64,000 bases of DNA from Actinomyces graevenitzii C83 (lineage in GTDB: Bacteria > Actinomycetota > Actinomycetes > Actinomycetales > Actinomycetaceae). The translations under genes and the position numbers were made by a program. The DNA lies in NCBI RefSeq assembly GCF_000239695.1, contig NZ_JH470338.1, positions 1,582,439 to 1,646,438 of the forward strand. Reading direction: 5' to 3'. The stretch's first letter is position 1. Every line of letters starts with the position of its first letter. Under the pieces are notes generated by a model. That model was given only the letters and a program-made list of their open reading frames with translations, was not told the DNA's origin and did not search any database. Of the stretch, positions 44,331 through 52,815 are shown piece after piece.

Positions 44331-44441
44331 GGTGGTTCCTTTCGTAAGCGCTGGTGGGCTGGTTGTGCCCAGGCGCGCGTAGCTTTAATTCTGCCACGTG
44401 ATGGCGTCTAATGCCGGAAAGCTACTGAGGGCGTAAGTGCT

Positions 44442-44563
44442 GAGGTGCTGGGGTTGGGATGTTGGGGTTTGGGTGTGGGGCCGACGGCGACGCTGCGGTT
44501 GGGTGCTTGAGGTGCTGGGGGTGGGATGCTGGGGGTCGGCGGGGCTGGGGCCGACGGCGACGA
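44442..44563. repeat. Two-copy ~55-bp G-rich imperfect repeat
   Basis: Copies at about 44442-44495 and 44508-44563 share GAGGTGCTGGGG(T/G)TGGGATG and GGGGCCGACGGCGACG. They lie in the 554-bp gap between the aminotransferase and trxA. No protein-like reading was found, only low-complexity ORFs. The gap also has parS 5, the inverted repeat at 44778 and short GTGTGTACCT repeats just before trxA ends. Confidence 0.7.
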
Positions 44564-44666
44564 TGTGCGCACCGCGTTTGCTGTGAGGGGCGGCGCCAGG
44601 CGGCAGCTGTGTGGCGCGTGCGGCAGCATAGAGGCCGACGGCTGCGCGGGGTGTGTGTGGCGTGTG

Positions 44667-44682
44667 TGTTTCACGTGAAACA
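44667..44682. promoter_or_regulatory. parS: parS site 5
   Basis: Perfect TGTTTCACGTGAAACA in the intergenic region between the aminotransferase and trxA, about 18 kb from the dnaA-rpmH junction. Confidence 0.95.
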
Positions 44683-44777
44683 CGATGTTTATTGTGTGGC
44701 TGGCGGGCGACGTCGTCGTCGATATTTAGTGCTTAAGGGAGGTGGGCGTAAGGGGCTGAACACAAAAACTGACAAAT

Positions 44778-44824
44778 CATCCCTTCCCTATAAAACCCCA
44801 TGGAATTTTTATAGGGAAGGGATG
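44778..44824. terminator. Inverted repeat downstream of trxA
   Basis: Two 18-bp perfect arms (CATCCCTTCCCTATAAAA and its complement) around an 11-base loop. Its inner A/T run is not a standard terminator tail, but it is the only hairpin after the trxA stop, and the loop-side TTTTT may serve. It could instead be a remnant of a small mobile repeat (MITE-like). Confidence 0.5.
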
Positions 44825-44884
44825 AAATTGCCTGTATTTGTATGAAATTGCCTGTGTGTACCTGTGTGTACCTGTGTGTATAGC

Positions 44885-45217
44885 TCAGGCGTTGGGGAAG
44901 GCGGCCTTCTGGACCTCTTCCACAAAGTTAGCCTTGGGGCGCGAACCCACGAACTCGTGGCGGACTTCGCCGTCACGGAACACCAGGAAGGCCGGGATGG
45001 AACGCACGCCGTACTTGGCGGCGCTTAGCGGGTTGGCATCCACATCCACCTTCACAAACTTGACGTCCTCAAGCTGCTTAGCGGCCTCGTCAACCACCGG
45101 AGCCATCTGACGGCAAGGCGGGCACCAGGTGGCCCAGAAGTCCACCACTACGGGCTTGTCAGAGTTGATGACCTCATCCTGGAAAGTAGCGTCAGTAACT
45201 GCGAGAGCGTTCGACAT
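44885..45217 (-). CDS. trxA: Thioredoxin with a CPPC active site
   Basis: A 110-residue thioredoxin. The fold motifs are VVVDFWATW, the redox site WCPPCRQM, KFVKVDVDANPLSAAKYGVRSIPAFLVF (cis-Pro in SIPAF) and HEFVGSRPK. Most thioredoxins have CGPC; the Pro replacing Gly usually changes redox potential. ATG preceded by AAGGAG. It is placed 92 bases after trxB, so both are probably co-transcribed. Confidence 0.93.
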   Translation of the reverse strand: MSNALAVTDATFQDEVINSDKPVVVDFWATWCPPCRQMAPVVDEAAKQLEDVKFVKVDVDANPLSAAKYGVRSIPAFLVFRDGEVRHEFVGSRPKANFVEEVQKAAFPNA

Positions 45218-45309
45218 GTTGTTCTCCTTCGTATTTAAGAGCTGTTTCTAGCCTAGTAGAGATTGAAAGGATTGTGGGCGCAAACCCACGTTAGTTATCA
45301 GGCGGGTAG

Positions 45310-46233
45310 TTAGTTCAGTTCGGCCAGGTAGTGTTGGGCGTCTAGAGCGGCGCGGGTGCCCGAGGCGGCAGCAGTGATGGCCTGACGGTAGGTGGGGTCT
45401 GCGACGTCGCCGCAAGCAAAGACACCGGGGACGTTAGTGCGGGTGGAGGGGTGAGAAACCACCACATAGCCGGCGGCATCCAGCTCCAGCTGGTCACGCA
45501 CCAACTCGCTGCGCGGGGTGGAACCAATGGCAACAAACAGCCCGGTAGCCTCCAACTCGCGAGTTTGACCGGTAACCGTGTCGGTTAGGGTTACGCTCTC
45601 TAGCGCCCCCTCACCATGCAGTGCCGATACGCGCGAGTTCCAAGCGAAGTTAATCTTGGGGTTCTCCAGGGCGCGCTTAGCCATAGCAGCCGAGGCGCGC
45701 AGCTCGTCGCGGCGGTGCACCACAGTCACAGACTTAGCGAAAGTGGTTAGGAAGGTTGCCTCTTCCATAGCGGAGTCGCCGCCACCCACCACAATGATGT
45801 CCTGGTCGCGGAAGAAGAAACCGTCACAGGTAGCGCAGTAAGAAACGCCGTGACCGGAGTACTTATCCTCTTCCTCCAAGCCCAGCTTGCGGTAAGCCGA
45901 ACCGGTGGAGAAGATAACGGTGCGGGTCTCAAGCACCTCATCTTCTAGATGCACGCGCTTTACCTCGCCAGCCAGCTCCAGCTTGACCACATCCTCATAG
46001 CGGATGTCGGTGCCAAACTTCTCAGCCTGCTCCATCATGTTGTTCATCAGGTCAGGGCCCTGAATACCCTCAGGGAAACCGGGGAAGTTTTCCACCTCAG
46101 TGGTGTTCATTAGGGCGCCACCGGCAGTCACGGCGCCTGCTACCAGCACCGGCTTGAGCTGGGCTCGGGCCGCGTAGATAGCGGCGGTGTAACCGGCAGG
46201 TCCGGAACCTACGATAACGACGTCGTGAACCAT
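45310..46233 (-). CDS. trxB: Thioredoxin reductase
   Basis: A 307-residue FAD/NADPH enzyme that reduces thioredoxin. FAD motif VVIVGSGPAGYTAAIYAAR at 5-23, redox CxxC in SYCATCDGFFF, NADPH motif VVGGGDSAMEEA, and the terminal GVFACGDVADPTYRQAITAAASG. The real start is the ATG at 46233 after CAGGAGC; the frame is open 23 codons further upstream without a convincing site. The partner thioredoxin follows. Confidence 0.96.
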   Translation of the reverse strand: MVHDVVIVGSGPAGYTAAIYAARAQLKPVLVAGAVTAGGALMNTTEVENFPGFPEGIQGPDLMNNMMEQAEKFGTDIRYEDVVKLELAGEVKRVHLEDEVLETRTVIFSTGSAYRKLGLEEEDKYSGHGVSYCATCDGFFFRDQDIIVVGGGDSAMEEATFLTTFAKSVTVVHRRDELRASAAMAKRALENPKINFAWNSRVSALHGEGALESVTLTDTVTGQTRELEATGLFVAIGSTPRSELVRDQLELDAAGYVVVSHPSTRTNVPGVFACGDVADPTYRQAITAAASGTRAALDAQHYLAELN

Positions 46234-46355
46234 ACTGCTCCTGTTCTTCAATGTTTGTTGGCAGGTACAACCGAGACCTAGGTCCGAATGTTCCCAATAC
46301 AAATGTTAGCTGCGCCCTATCAACTAGGGGCAGCTAACTTAACTAGCGGCGGTAA

Positions 46356-49300
46356 CTATTGTCCCTGGGTTGAGGTGACCGTGGGCACTGTCGAAGCGGC
46401 GGGACCGTCGTCCTCATCGAAGGAAACGTTAGACAGACCTAGCAGGTTCGAGAAGGCAAACACCACTGCCAGAATCACTACCAGCGCTAAGGCGGCCAGC
46501 AGCGCCCAGGAGGTGCGGCTGCGTTCCTTGTACTGGATGTACTCTGCTTCGTTTTCTTCCTTGCTGGGCATGGGGCGAGGTGCGTCTAGCGCCTCTTTCG
46601 TGGCCGGCATGGTGGGCATAGAGATGATGTCGCTCAGGTCGCTTAAATCAACCTCACGGCCCGGGCCAGGGGCGGCTGGAATGGCGTCACTAGCCGCCTT
46701 AATGTCCTCACGCACACTGTTACCCACGCGCGAAGCCAGTTGGGTGGTCTTAATGCGGGTGTTCTTAATCAGGCCCTTAACGGCCTCAATACCCTCAACG
46801 CCCTCTTCAAGCTGCTTAGTGGTGAACTCAGTGGGCTGAGCTACCGGCAGTTGGGAGCCTTTAACTGGCTGCCACGTGCCCAGGGCGGTTACCAGCGCGG
46901 CGGCGCTACGGATAGGCCTACCCGAATACTGCTGGGCGAAAATCTCGTCCAGGTCAGCCGGAACCTGCGGGTTAATCGTGGCCGGGGAAACCGGGTGACC
47001 GCCGGTCATGGGGGCACTGGGAATCCCGGTGCGCTTACCCGGCCAGCGCTTGGTCAACCCGTAGTAGAGCAGATCCAGTAGTGCCTTGGCGTCAGTAATG
47101 TCGTAAGCCAACAAGCCATGCTCGTCACGGTCAATCTTTACGTGGCGCAGCGCCGACTCGTAAGACAAGCCAAATACGCGCACTTTACCGTCCGCAGTGA
47201 CGCGGATATCTTCAGTGCTCAGGCACAGGTGGTGCAGGCCGCGACGGGAGGCATTATCCAAAGCGGAAGCTACCTCACCAATAACGGAGCGGGCCTGCTC
47301 AACCTCCAGGCCGTCCTCAATGAGACGGTCGAAGGAGACCCCCTCAACCGGGTCTGTGACAATGAAAGCCGGCTCTAATTCGACGTCGCGCACCCGTACC
47401 AGACGCGGGTCGGTAGCCAAGGCAGCGCGCTGAGCAGACTCAAGTACCTCGACCTGGTTGCGTACAGCCTCGGTGAGCACATAAATGGCCACCGGCTGGT
47501 CTAAAATCGTGTCGATACCGTGGTAGCGGCGTACGTGTGGAAGTGATGTGGGCAGATTGCCACACAGGTGATAGCGGCCCGAACCGATCGGGAAAGATTG
47601 AACTAGATTTTCTGCTTCTGGCTGCATAGGAATAGAAGGCGCTGGCGTATCCGCGCCCGACGACGCCGGGGGCGGAGGAATTGGCGGAATAGCTGCAGCA
47701 GGAGCTGCGTTAGCGATTGTACCTAGCGACTTAGATGCAGACGAAGAAGTCTTTGAGGTGTCGCTTACGCTGGTAGAGGTAGCACCCTTAATGGAGTTCT
47801 TAGCTGAGCCCTTAGTGGCGGCGCCGTCGACGGCGTCACGGGCAGCCGCAGTGGCATCCTTGGCGGCAGCTAAGGTGGCGGGGGTTGATTCAGCTAGCGT
47901 AACTTTACTGGTTGCCTGATCACTGACGGCGTCGGTAGTGGCCGCGTGGATAACCTCACCCTCAGCGATCACGTCAGAGTACTTAAGCGGCACACTCTTA
48001 TATGCGGGCGGGGTAACCAGGGCGGCGGCACCCTTATTAAGTACCTTGGCGATCGGGGCGGGCAGCAGGGAAGCCACCTTACGCACCACGGAGGTAACCG
48101 GGCGGGCAATATTGTTTAGCTCCTCAACGCGCAAAGCCCGGGCGGTAAGCAGATACACCAGGGTCATGATGGGGGCAACAATGAGGATCTGTGCCAGAGA
48201 GTCACTAAAACCACTGTTGATGTGGATTAGGTTGAGTCCGTAACGCACCAGGTAACCAGCCACCACGGCGGGGGCCACCGCCAGGCCCAGCAATGCGTAG
48301 GTGGTGCTAACCCGGCGTACATCCATATGCGGCAGGTGCTTACGCAGCAAAAACACGATAATTATCGAGCCGGTAGCCTGGCTTGCCGCTGAACCTAAGG
48401 CTGCCAGAATCATCCACCAGGTGGCCGGAGCAAACATATATGCCGCAGCGCAAATAATGATCTGGGAAAGACCCACGGGCACGTCGGCCCACAGCATACG
48501 TTTAGTGTCGTTATAGGCCAGCATTACACGCTGCATAGTGGCCCATAAACCCTGAGGCACAATACCGATTGCCAGCATCATCAGCACAGCGGCAGAAGCG
48601 GAAACCTCTTCAGGGCGCAAAGTGGGTACAAACACCTGCATGGCAGGCCCGGCCAGTACAAAAATACCGGCACTAAATAGGGTGGTGAAAATAGCGATAG
48701 TACGCAGACCTAAAGACAAATCATCCTTAACGCCTTCAGCATCTCCCGCAGCCGCTTTTTCACTCATGCGGGTAAATAGCGCCACAATAATTGAGGTAGT
48801 CACCAATGATTGCGGCAGCATGAAAATCATTTGCGCATTGGTGTAAATAACCGTAGAAGGCACCACCGTATGGGCATATTCGGGTAATTCACTAGCGCTT
48901 AAAGCCGCAGTACCCAGGTTATAGACCACCAAGGTGCTTAGCTCCACCACAATCAGGCCAAACACTGCCCACAGGGCTACCTTGGATACCTGACCCAAGC
49001 CAGAACCGCGCAGACCCCACACCAGGCGAGGCTTAAAGCCAGTGCGTACCAGCGGGATATACAGGACCAAAGCCTGGATGGCAATACCCAGGGTGGAGGT
49101 ACCCGCAATTACAGCAGTGCGGGTGAAATCCCAGTTAGCTGGGCTACCGCCGCCAGAGTATTCGCCGTAAATAAACAGGTAGGCAGCCAGGGAAACGATC
49201 GAAATAATGTTATTTAATACCGGCGCCCACATATAGGGGCCGAAATTATTTTTAGCGTTTAGGACCTGGCCCCATAGGGCATAAAGTCCATAGAAGAAAA

Positions 49301-49712
49301 TCTGTGGCAAACACCAGTAGGCAAACGCGGTAGCTAAACCATGCCATTGACCTAATTGGGAACCATAAATAGTTACCACTATGGTGGCAGCTACCGTCAA
49401 TACGCCGGTAACCACCGCCAGCAGGGCGCCAGCGGTGGTAATTAACCGGTTAATGAATTCTTCACCGGCTTTTTGACGTAGCGCCCGCACAATTTGCGGC
49501 ACCAAAATAGCGTTTAGTACGCCGGCAGCCAGCAGGTTATAGATCATGGTGGGCGCGTTATTGGCCACCGTGAAGGCGTCAGCGGCGCCCGATCCGGTAG
49601 CACCCAGCGCGGCCACCAGCATGGCGTTACGCACCAGCCCCAACATGCGGGAAGCTAGCGTACCCATAAACATGACTGCGCTAGAGCGCGCCAGTGTTGG
49701 TGCTTTTGCCAT
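46356..49712 (-). CDS. murJ: Lipid II flippase MurJ fused to a pseudokinase domain
   Basis: An 1118-residue protein. Residues about 1-540 are the MviN/MurJ fold with 14 helices (start MAKAPTLARSSAVMFMGTLASRMLGLVRN). A Ser/Ala/Thr-rich cytoplasmic linker follows (about 560-710), then a kinase-like domain (about 720-960; the region LDQPVAIYVL lacks a normal catalytic Lys, and no HRD or DFG motif is visible), one more helix near 1070 and a short external tail. The mycobacterial homologue (Rv3910) has the same plan; PknB phosphorylates its pseudokinase, which then recruits FhaA. Those partner genes lie at the left of the window. The start overlaps none; three bases separate it from the DUF6049 stop. 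Confidence 0.93.
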   Translation of the reverse strand: MAKAPTLARSSAVMFMGTLASRMLGLVRNAMLVAALGATGSGAADAFTVANNAPTMIYNLLAAGVLNAILVPQIVRALRQKAGEEFINRLITTAGALLAVVTGVLTVAATIVVTIYGSQLGQWHGLATAFAYWCLPQIFFYGLYALWGQVLNAKNNFGPYMWAPVLNNIISIVSLAAYLFIYGEYSGGGSPANWDFTRTAVIAGTSTLGIAIQALVLYIPLVRTGFKPRLVWGLRGSGLGQVSKVALWAVFGLIVVELSTLVVYNLGTAALSASELPEYAHTVVPSTVIYTNAQMIFMLPQSLVTTSIIVALFTRMSEKAAAGDAEGVKDDLSLGLRTIAIFTTLFSAGIFVLAGPAMQVFVPTLRPEEVSASAAVLMMLAIGIVPQGLWATMQRVMLAYNDTKRMLWADVPVGLSQIIICAAAYMFAPATWWMILAALGSAASQATGSIIIVFLLRKHLPHMDVRRVSTTYALLGLAVAPAVVAGYLVRYGLNLIHINSGFSDSLAQILIVAPIMTLVYLLTARALRVEELNNIARPVTSVVRKVASLLPAPIAKVLNKGAAALVTPPAYKSVPLKYSDVIAEGEVIHAATTDAVSDQATSKVTLAESTPATLAAAKDATAAARDAVDGAATKGSAKNSIKGATSTSVSDTSKTSSSASKSLGTIANAAPAAAIPPIPPPPASSGADTPAPSIPMQPEAENLVQSFPIGSGRYHLCGNLPTSLPHVRRYHGIDTILDQPVAIYVLTEAVRNQVEVLESAQRAALATDPRLVRVRDVELEPAFIVTDPVEGVSFDRLIEDGLEVEQARSVIGEVASALDNASRRGLHHLCLSTEDIRVTADGKVRVFGLSYESALRHVKIDRDEHGLLAYDITDAKALLDLLYYGLTKRWPGKRTGIPSAPMTGGHPVSPATINPQVPADLDEIFAQQYSGRPIRSAAALVTALGTWQPVKGSQLPVAQPTEFTTKQLEEGVEGIEAVKGLIKNTRIKTTQLASRVGNSVREDIKAASDAIPAAPGPGREVDLSDLSDIISMPTMPATKEALDAPRPMPSKEENEAEYIQYKERSRTSWALLAALALVVILAVVFAFSNLLGLSNVSFDEDDGPAASTVPTVTSTQGQ

Positions 49713-49715
49713 TAC

Positions 49716-52247
49716 TTACCCTTCTGAGATCACCACACGGCGACCACGGTGTACCGTCCTGACGATACCGGCCACCATAAGCACGCTAAATACACTGCCT
49801 AAGCCCCAGGTAAACCAGCTTTCCCAGTTGGCGCGCACACGCATATGCACAGTGGAGCTGGAACCTACCGGCTGCCCCAAGGCGTTCTTCATAGAAACCT
49901 TGACGTCAATATCACCGCTACCGACGGCATTTACCGGCACCATCACAGTGGTTTGGGAGTTAGCCGGAATAACTGCAGTGGTGTCACCCTTGGAACGCAG
50001 TAGCGAACGCGAAGGGCGTAAATGGATAGTGACCTTGGCGGGTTGCGAAGTGTCGTTAGAGACGCGCACAGGTAGGTGCGCGGAGGAGTCAATGAGGTTA
50101 ATGGTGGAGCTGGGCAGGGTGCGCAGCATATTGCCGATGATCTTATTGCGGCAGCCGACGTCGTCGATAACCACCATGAACTTACCTTGACGCCAAGCTG
50201 AGGACGTAGCCACCTCAGTTAGACGCAGGGTAGAGCCAGCGATTTTTGCGGGCTCATTGTAGATAGACACCATGTTTTGGGTGGTGCTAACAGTTTTGGA
50301 GGCGGTGGCTAGTTCTTGCTCGTTGATGCGGTAGGGGTCAGTGGAGCTGACAGGCAGAGGTTCGCGTTCAATCTCAGTGCCGTCGCTAGCTTTAGTGCTA
50401 GCCAACTGTTCCAGTTCAGCCAGTGGGGCCGGGGTGGACCAGCTGTTGTTTATGGCCGAAAGCCGGTCGTTTAGGTCCTTAACATCCATATTGGAGGCAG
50501 AGTCACGCTCTACCAGCAGCAAAACGTGGCGCACCTGATCCGGGCGCTGACGGGTAATAACTGCCGTAGTGCCGCGAGCCAGCTGACGCGCATCAAAGTC
50601 GGTGAGGTTACCTAAAAAGCCCTCATAGGTGGTTAGCACCCCAGAAACAGACTCTGACAGGGTCTGGTCGGGGATAAGTACGCGCTGGCCGTTTAGGTTA
50701 GCTGTGGAGTCAGGAATGTAGTCCAAGTCCTCAGCTGGGTATAGCGCGGCAGGCGGCGAGATAACCGTGTTTACCTGCCCCTTTACTGCGTCCAGGTAGG
50801 TTTGGTCTAGCTCTAACGACGCCGAAATGGCTACATCTGCACGGGCTCCGCTTAGGAGCTGGTCGCTACCAACCATAGCTTTAGATTGGTTGATAGCTTC
50901 GCGGATTTGGGCGGCTCCAGTGGTTACGTGGCTAAGGGCAACCAGGTCGGCGTCCATAGGCGGCAGGGCAATTATGCCCCCGCGTTTAAGGGCGCCGGCT
51001 AAGGCCTGGTTAAGGGCCGCGACTTGCCGGGCCTCAACTGCTTTTGCGTCTTGAGTGGAGCTTTGGGTGGGGGTAGCTGGAGCACTTGGCTTGGCGCTAG
51101 GGGTAGCAGAAGTGCCCGGGGTAGCAGAGGTGCCGCCAGAAGCTCCGGCAGAAGCGCCGGGAGTGGCGCTAGCGCCCCCAGTAGGGGCAACCTCGCTAGC
51201 TGGAGCGCCAGCGGTTGGGTTAGCGCTGGGGTTAGCGCTGGGGCTGGCCGTGGCCGGCTCCGCGACTTTTTTGTTAACCGCTGCGGCAGTGGCACCCAGG
51301 GCCGAAAGCAGGTAGGGGTCTACGGCCACAACCGTCTGACTATTGGCGGCGTTAAGTATTTCAATGGTGCGCGTACGCATCTGGGTGGTGGCAAGTTTGA
51401 GGTCTACCTTGTCACCGGTGATGCAGGCGTTGGGGCTAAAACCGTCGCTTTGACTGGGAGTAAAAGCCGCGCCTGACTGCAATGCCAGTAGCTCACGCAT
51501 CTGCATGGCTGAAGCGGTGAGGGGAATTACCGTAGTTACTTTGGTGGGCTGCACCTGGGTGGTGGGTGACCACACCGCAATGGCGCGGTCACTGCTAACT
51601 AGCTCACCGGAAGTTACCGTCACTTCCATGCCACGAGCGCCCCAGTTATTGCCGCTGGTGTTGGGTAGCTGCGTGGCAGGGATAGTCAGCGAAAAACGCA
51701 TAGAGGCGCCTGCTGCCAGGGAATGGTTTAGCTGCTCAGTGTGGGCTACATAGCTGTAGGAGTTGTCATCAAATACTAGCCAGTCTTTGAGCATCTCAAC
51801 TGATCCTTGAGAGCGTGACTGGAGGGATACGCGCATGTCAAAGCCAGACAGTGACTCGGTGGAGGTGTTGGTGATAGTTCCTGCCACGGTGATGTCACTG
51901 CCGGGAGTGATTACCTCAGGGTTGATTTGGTCAACTTCTACAGTGAGCCCGTCAGCTGCGGATTGGCTGATATCTGCGGCTGAGCCGGTAGGGGTACCTC
52001 GGCGGTGACCAGTGCTTTTAATGCCTGTTCTGTCTGTGGTAGCCGCGTTGGTTTTAGTGCCGACGCCGCCGGCCTGGGCTGTTTTTAGGGTGGCGTAGTG
52101 CCCAGTTTGCGACGACGTCGCAGCCACGTTTTCGCTGTAAGTCACCGCTGCAGCGCTCACCCCAGCTGACGCCGAAGGGAAAATAGCGAACAGCGCCATT
52201 GCTGAGGCAATGGCGCTACAGCGTAAAGCTTTTTTAAATCGTTTCAC
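49716..52247 (-). CDS. DUF6049-family secreted/membrane protein
   Basis: An 843-residue protein with an N-terminal signal peptide (LRCSAIASAMALFAIFPSASA), a large extracytoplasmic part and one C-terminal helix (about 810-832, WFTWGLGSVFSVLMVAGIV) before a basic end. A low-complexity Ser/Ala/Pro/Thr stretch lies around 345-410. It is the counterpart of mycobacterial Rv3909, always between the Nudix gene and murJ, and of unknown function. VDPYLLSAL and the C-terminal beta-sandwich (SNDTSQPAKVTIHLRPS) suggest wall-associated work. GTG/ATG start overlaps the Nudix stop by four bases. Confidence 0.85.
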   Translation of the reverse strand: MKRFKKALRCSAIASAMALFAIFPSASAGVSAAAVTYSENVAATSSQTGHYATLKTAQAGGVGTKTNAATTDRTGIKSTGHRRGTPTGSAADISQSAADGLTVEVDQINPEVITPGSDITVAGTITNTSTESLSGFDMRVSLQSRSQGSVEMLKDWLVFDDNSYSYVAHTEQLNHSLAAGASMRFSLTIPATQLPNTSGNNWGARGMEVTVTSGELVSSDRAIAVWSPTTQVQPTKVTTVIPLTASAMQMRELLALQSGAAFTPSQSDGFSPNACITGDKVDLKLATTQMRTRTIEILNAANSQTVVAVDPYLLSALGATAAAVNKKVAEPATASPSANPSANPTAGAPASEVAPTGGASATPGASAGASGGTSATPGTSATPSAKPSAPATPTQSSTQDAKAVEARQVAALNQALAGALKRGGIIALPPMDADLVALSHVTTGAAQIREAINQSKAMVGSDQLLSGARADVAISASLELDQTYLDAVKGQVNTVISPPAALYPAEDLDYIPDSTANLNGQRVLIPDQTLSESVSGVLTTYEGFLGNLTDFDARQLARGTTAVITRQRPDQVRHVLLLVERDSASNMDVKDLNDRLSAINNSWSTPAPLAELEQLASTKASDGTEIEREPLPVSSTDPYRINEQELATASKTVSTTQNMVSIYNEPAKIAGSTLRLTEVATSSAWRQGKFMVVIDDVGCRNKIIGNMLRTLPSSTINLIDSSAHLPVRVSNDTSQPAKVTIHLRPSRSLLRSKGDTTAVIPANSQTTVMVPVNAVGSGDIDVKVSMKNALGQPVGSSSTVHMRVRANWESWFTWGLGSVFSVLMVAGIVRTVHRGRRVVISEG

Positions 52248-52750
52248 CCGTCACCTACCAGAATTCTGCGGGCGGCAGCGACAATGCGACGCTCGTTTGG
52301 ATAAGCCAAACGGCGTGACACTTCACTTAGTGGCACCCAAGCTACGTCCTCGGCCTCATGATCAGGGTCGTTTTCAATGGTCAGCTCGCCGCCGATAGCT
52401 TCCAGCAAATAGTGGTGAACTACCTTGTGTACGCGATGCTGATCCCCGGTGAACCAATAGTCGATTGAGGCCAAGTGGCGCAGTACGCGCCCCTCAATAC
52501 CGGTTTCTTCCGATATTTCACGGACGGCAGCTTCTTGGGGAGTTTCACTGCCTTCTAGATGACCCTTAGGTAGACACCATTCCAGGCGAGAGCCGCGATT
52601 GCGGCGGGCAATTACTGCGGCCATGGCCTGCCCGTTTTGGACGTCTACTACCAGCCCACCAGCGCTGGTTTCGTCTACCACCGGCAGCGCACGCGAACTG
52701 ACCCGGCGCAGTGTGGGGCCAGGGTACGGTAGCGGGCGGTTAGCAGACAT
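52244..52750 (-). CDS. Nudix hydrolase (MutT4-like)
   Basis: A 168-residue Nudix protein. The Nudix box begins GHLEGSETPQEAA, continues AVREISEETGI, and is preceded by WCLPKGHL. It is the counterpart of Rv3908 (MutT4), encoded divergently from pcnA in the same order as in mycobacteria. The start is the ATG at 52750 (MSANRPLPYPG); the frame stays open to 52966, but that part would run through the pcnA coding start and is not family-like. Confidence 0.88.
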   Translation of the reverse strand: MSANRPLPYPGPTLRRVSSRALPVVDETSAGGLVVDVQNGQAMAAVIARRNRGSRLEWCLPKGHLEGSETPQEAAVREISEETGIEGRVLRHLASIDYWFTGDQHRVHKVVHHYLLEAIGGELTIENDPDHEAEDVAWVPLSEVSRRLAYPNERRIVAAARRILVGDG

Positions 52751-52815
52751 ATACAAGATTCTAAAACACTGCTGGATAACTGCGCGTGTGGCGTAGACAT
52801 GGCAATCTAGTAGGG

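Noticed and set aside
44459..44845. 128-codon plus-strand frame around parS 5
   Set aside because: Gly/Arg/Cys-rich reading of a G-rich repeat; includes parS read as FHVKH and no domain.
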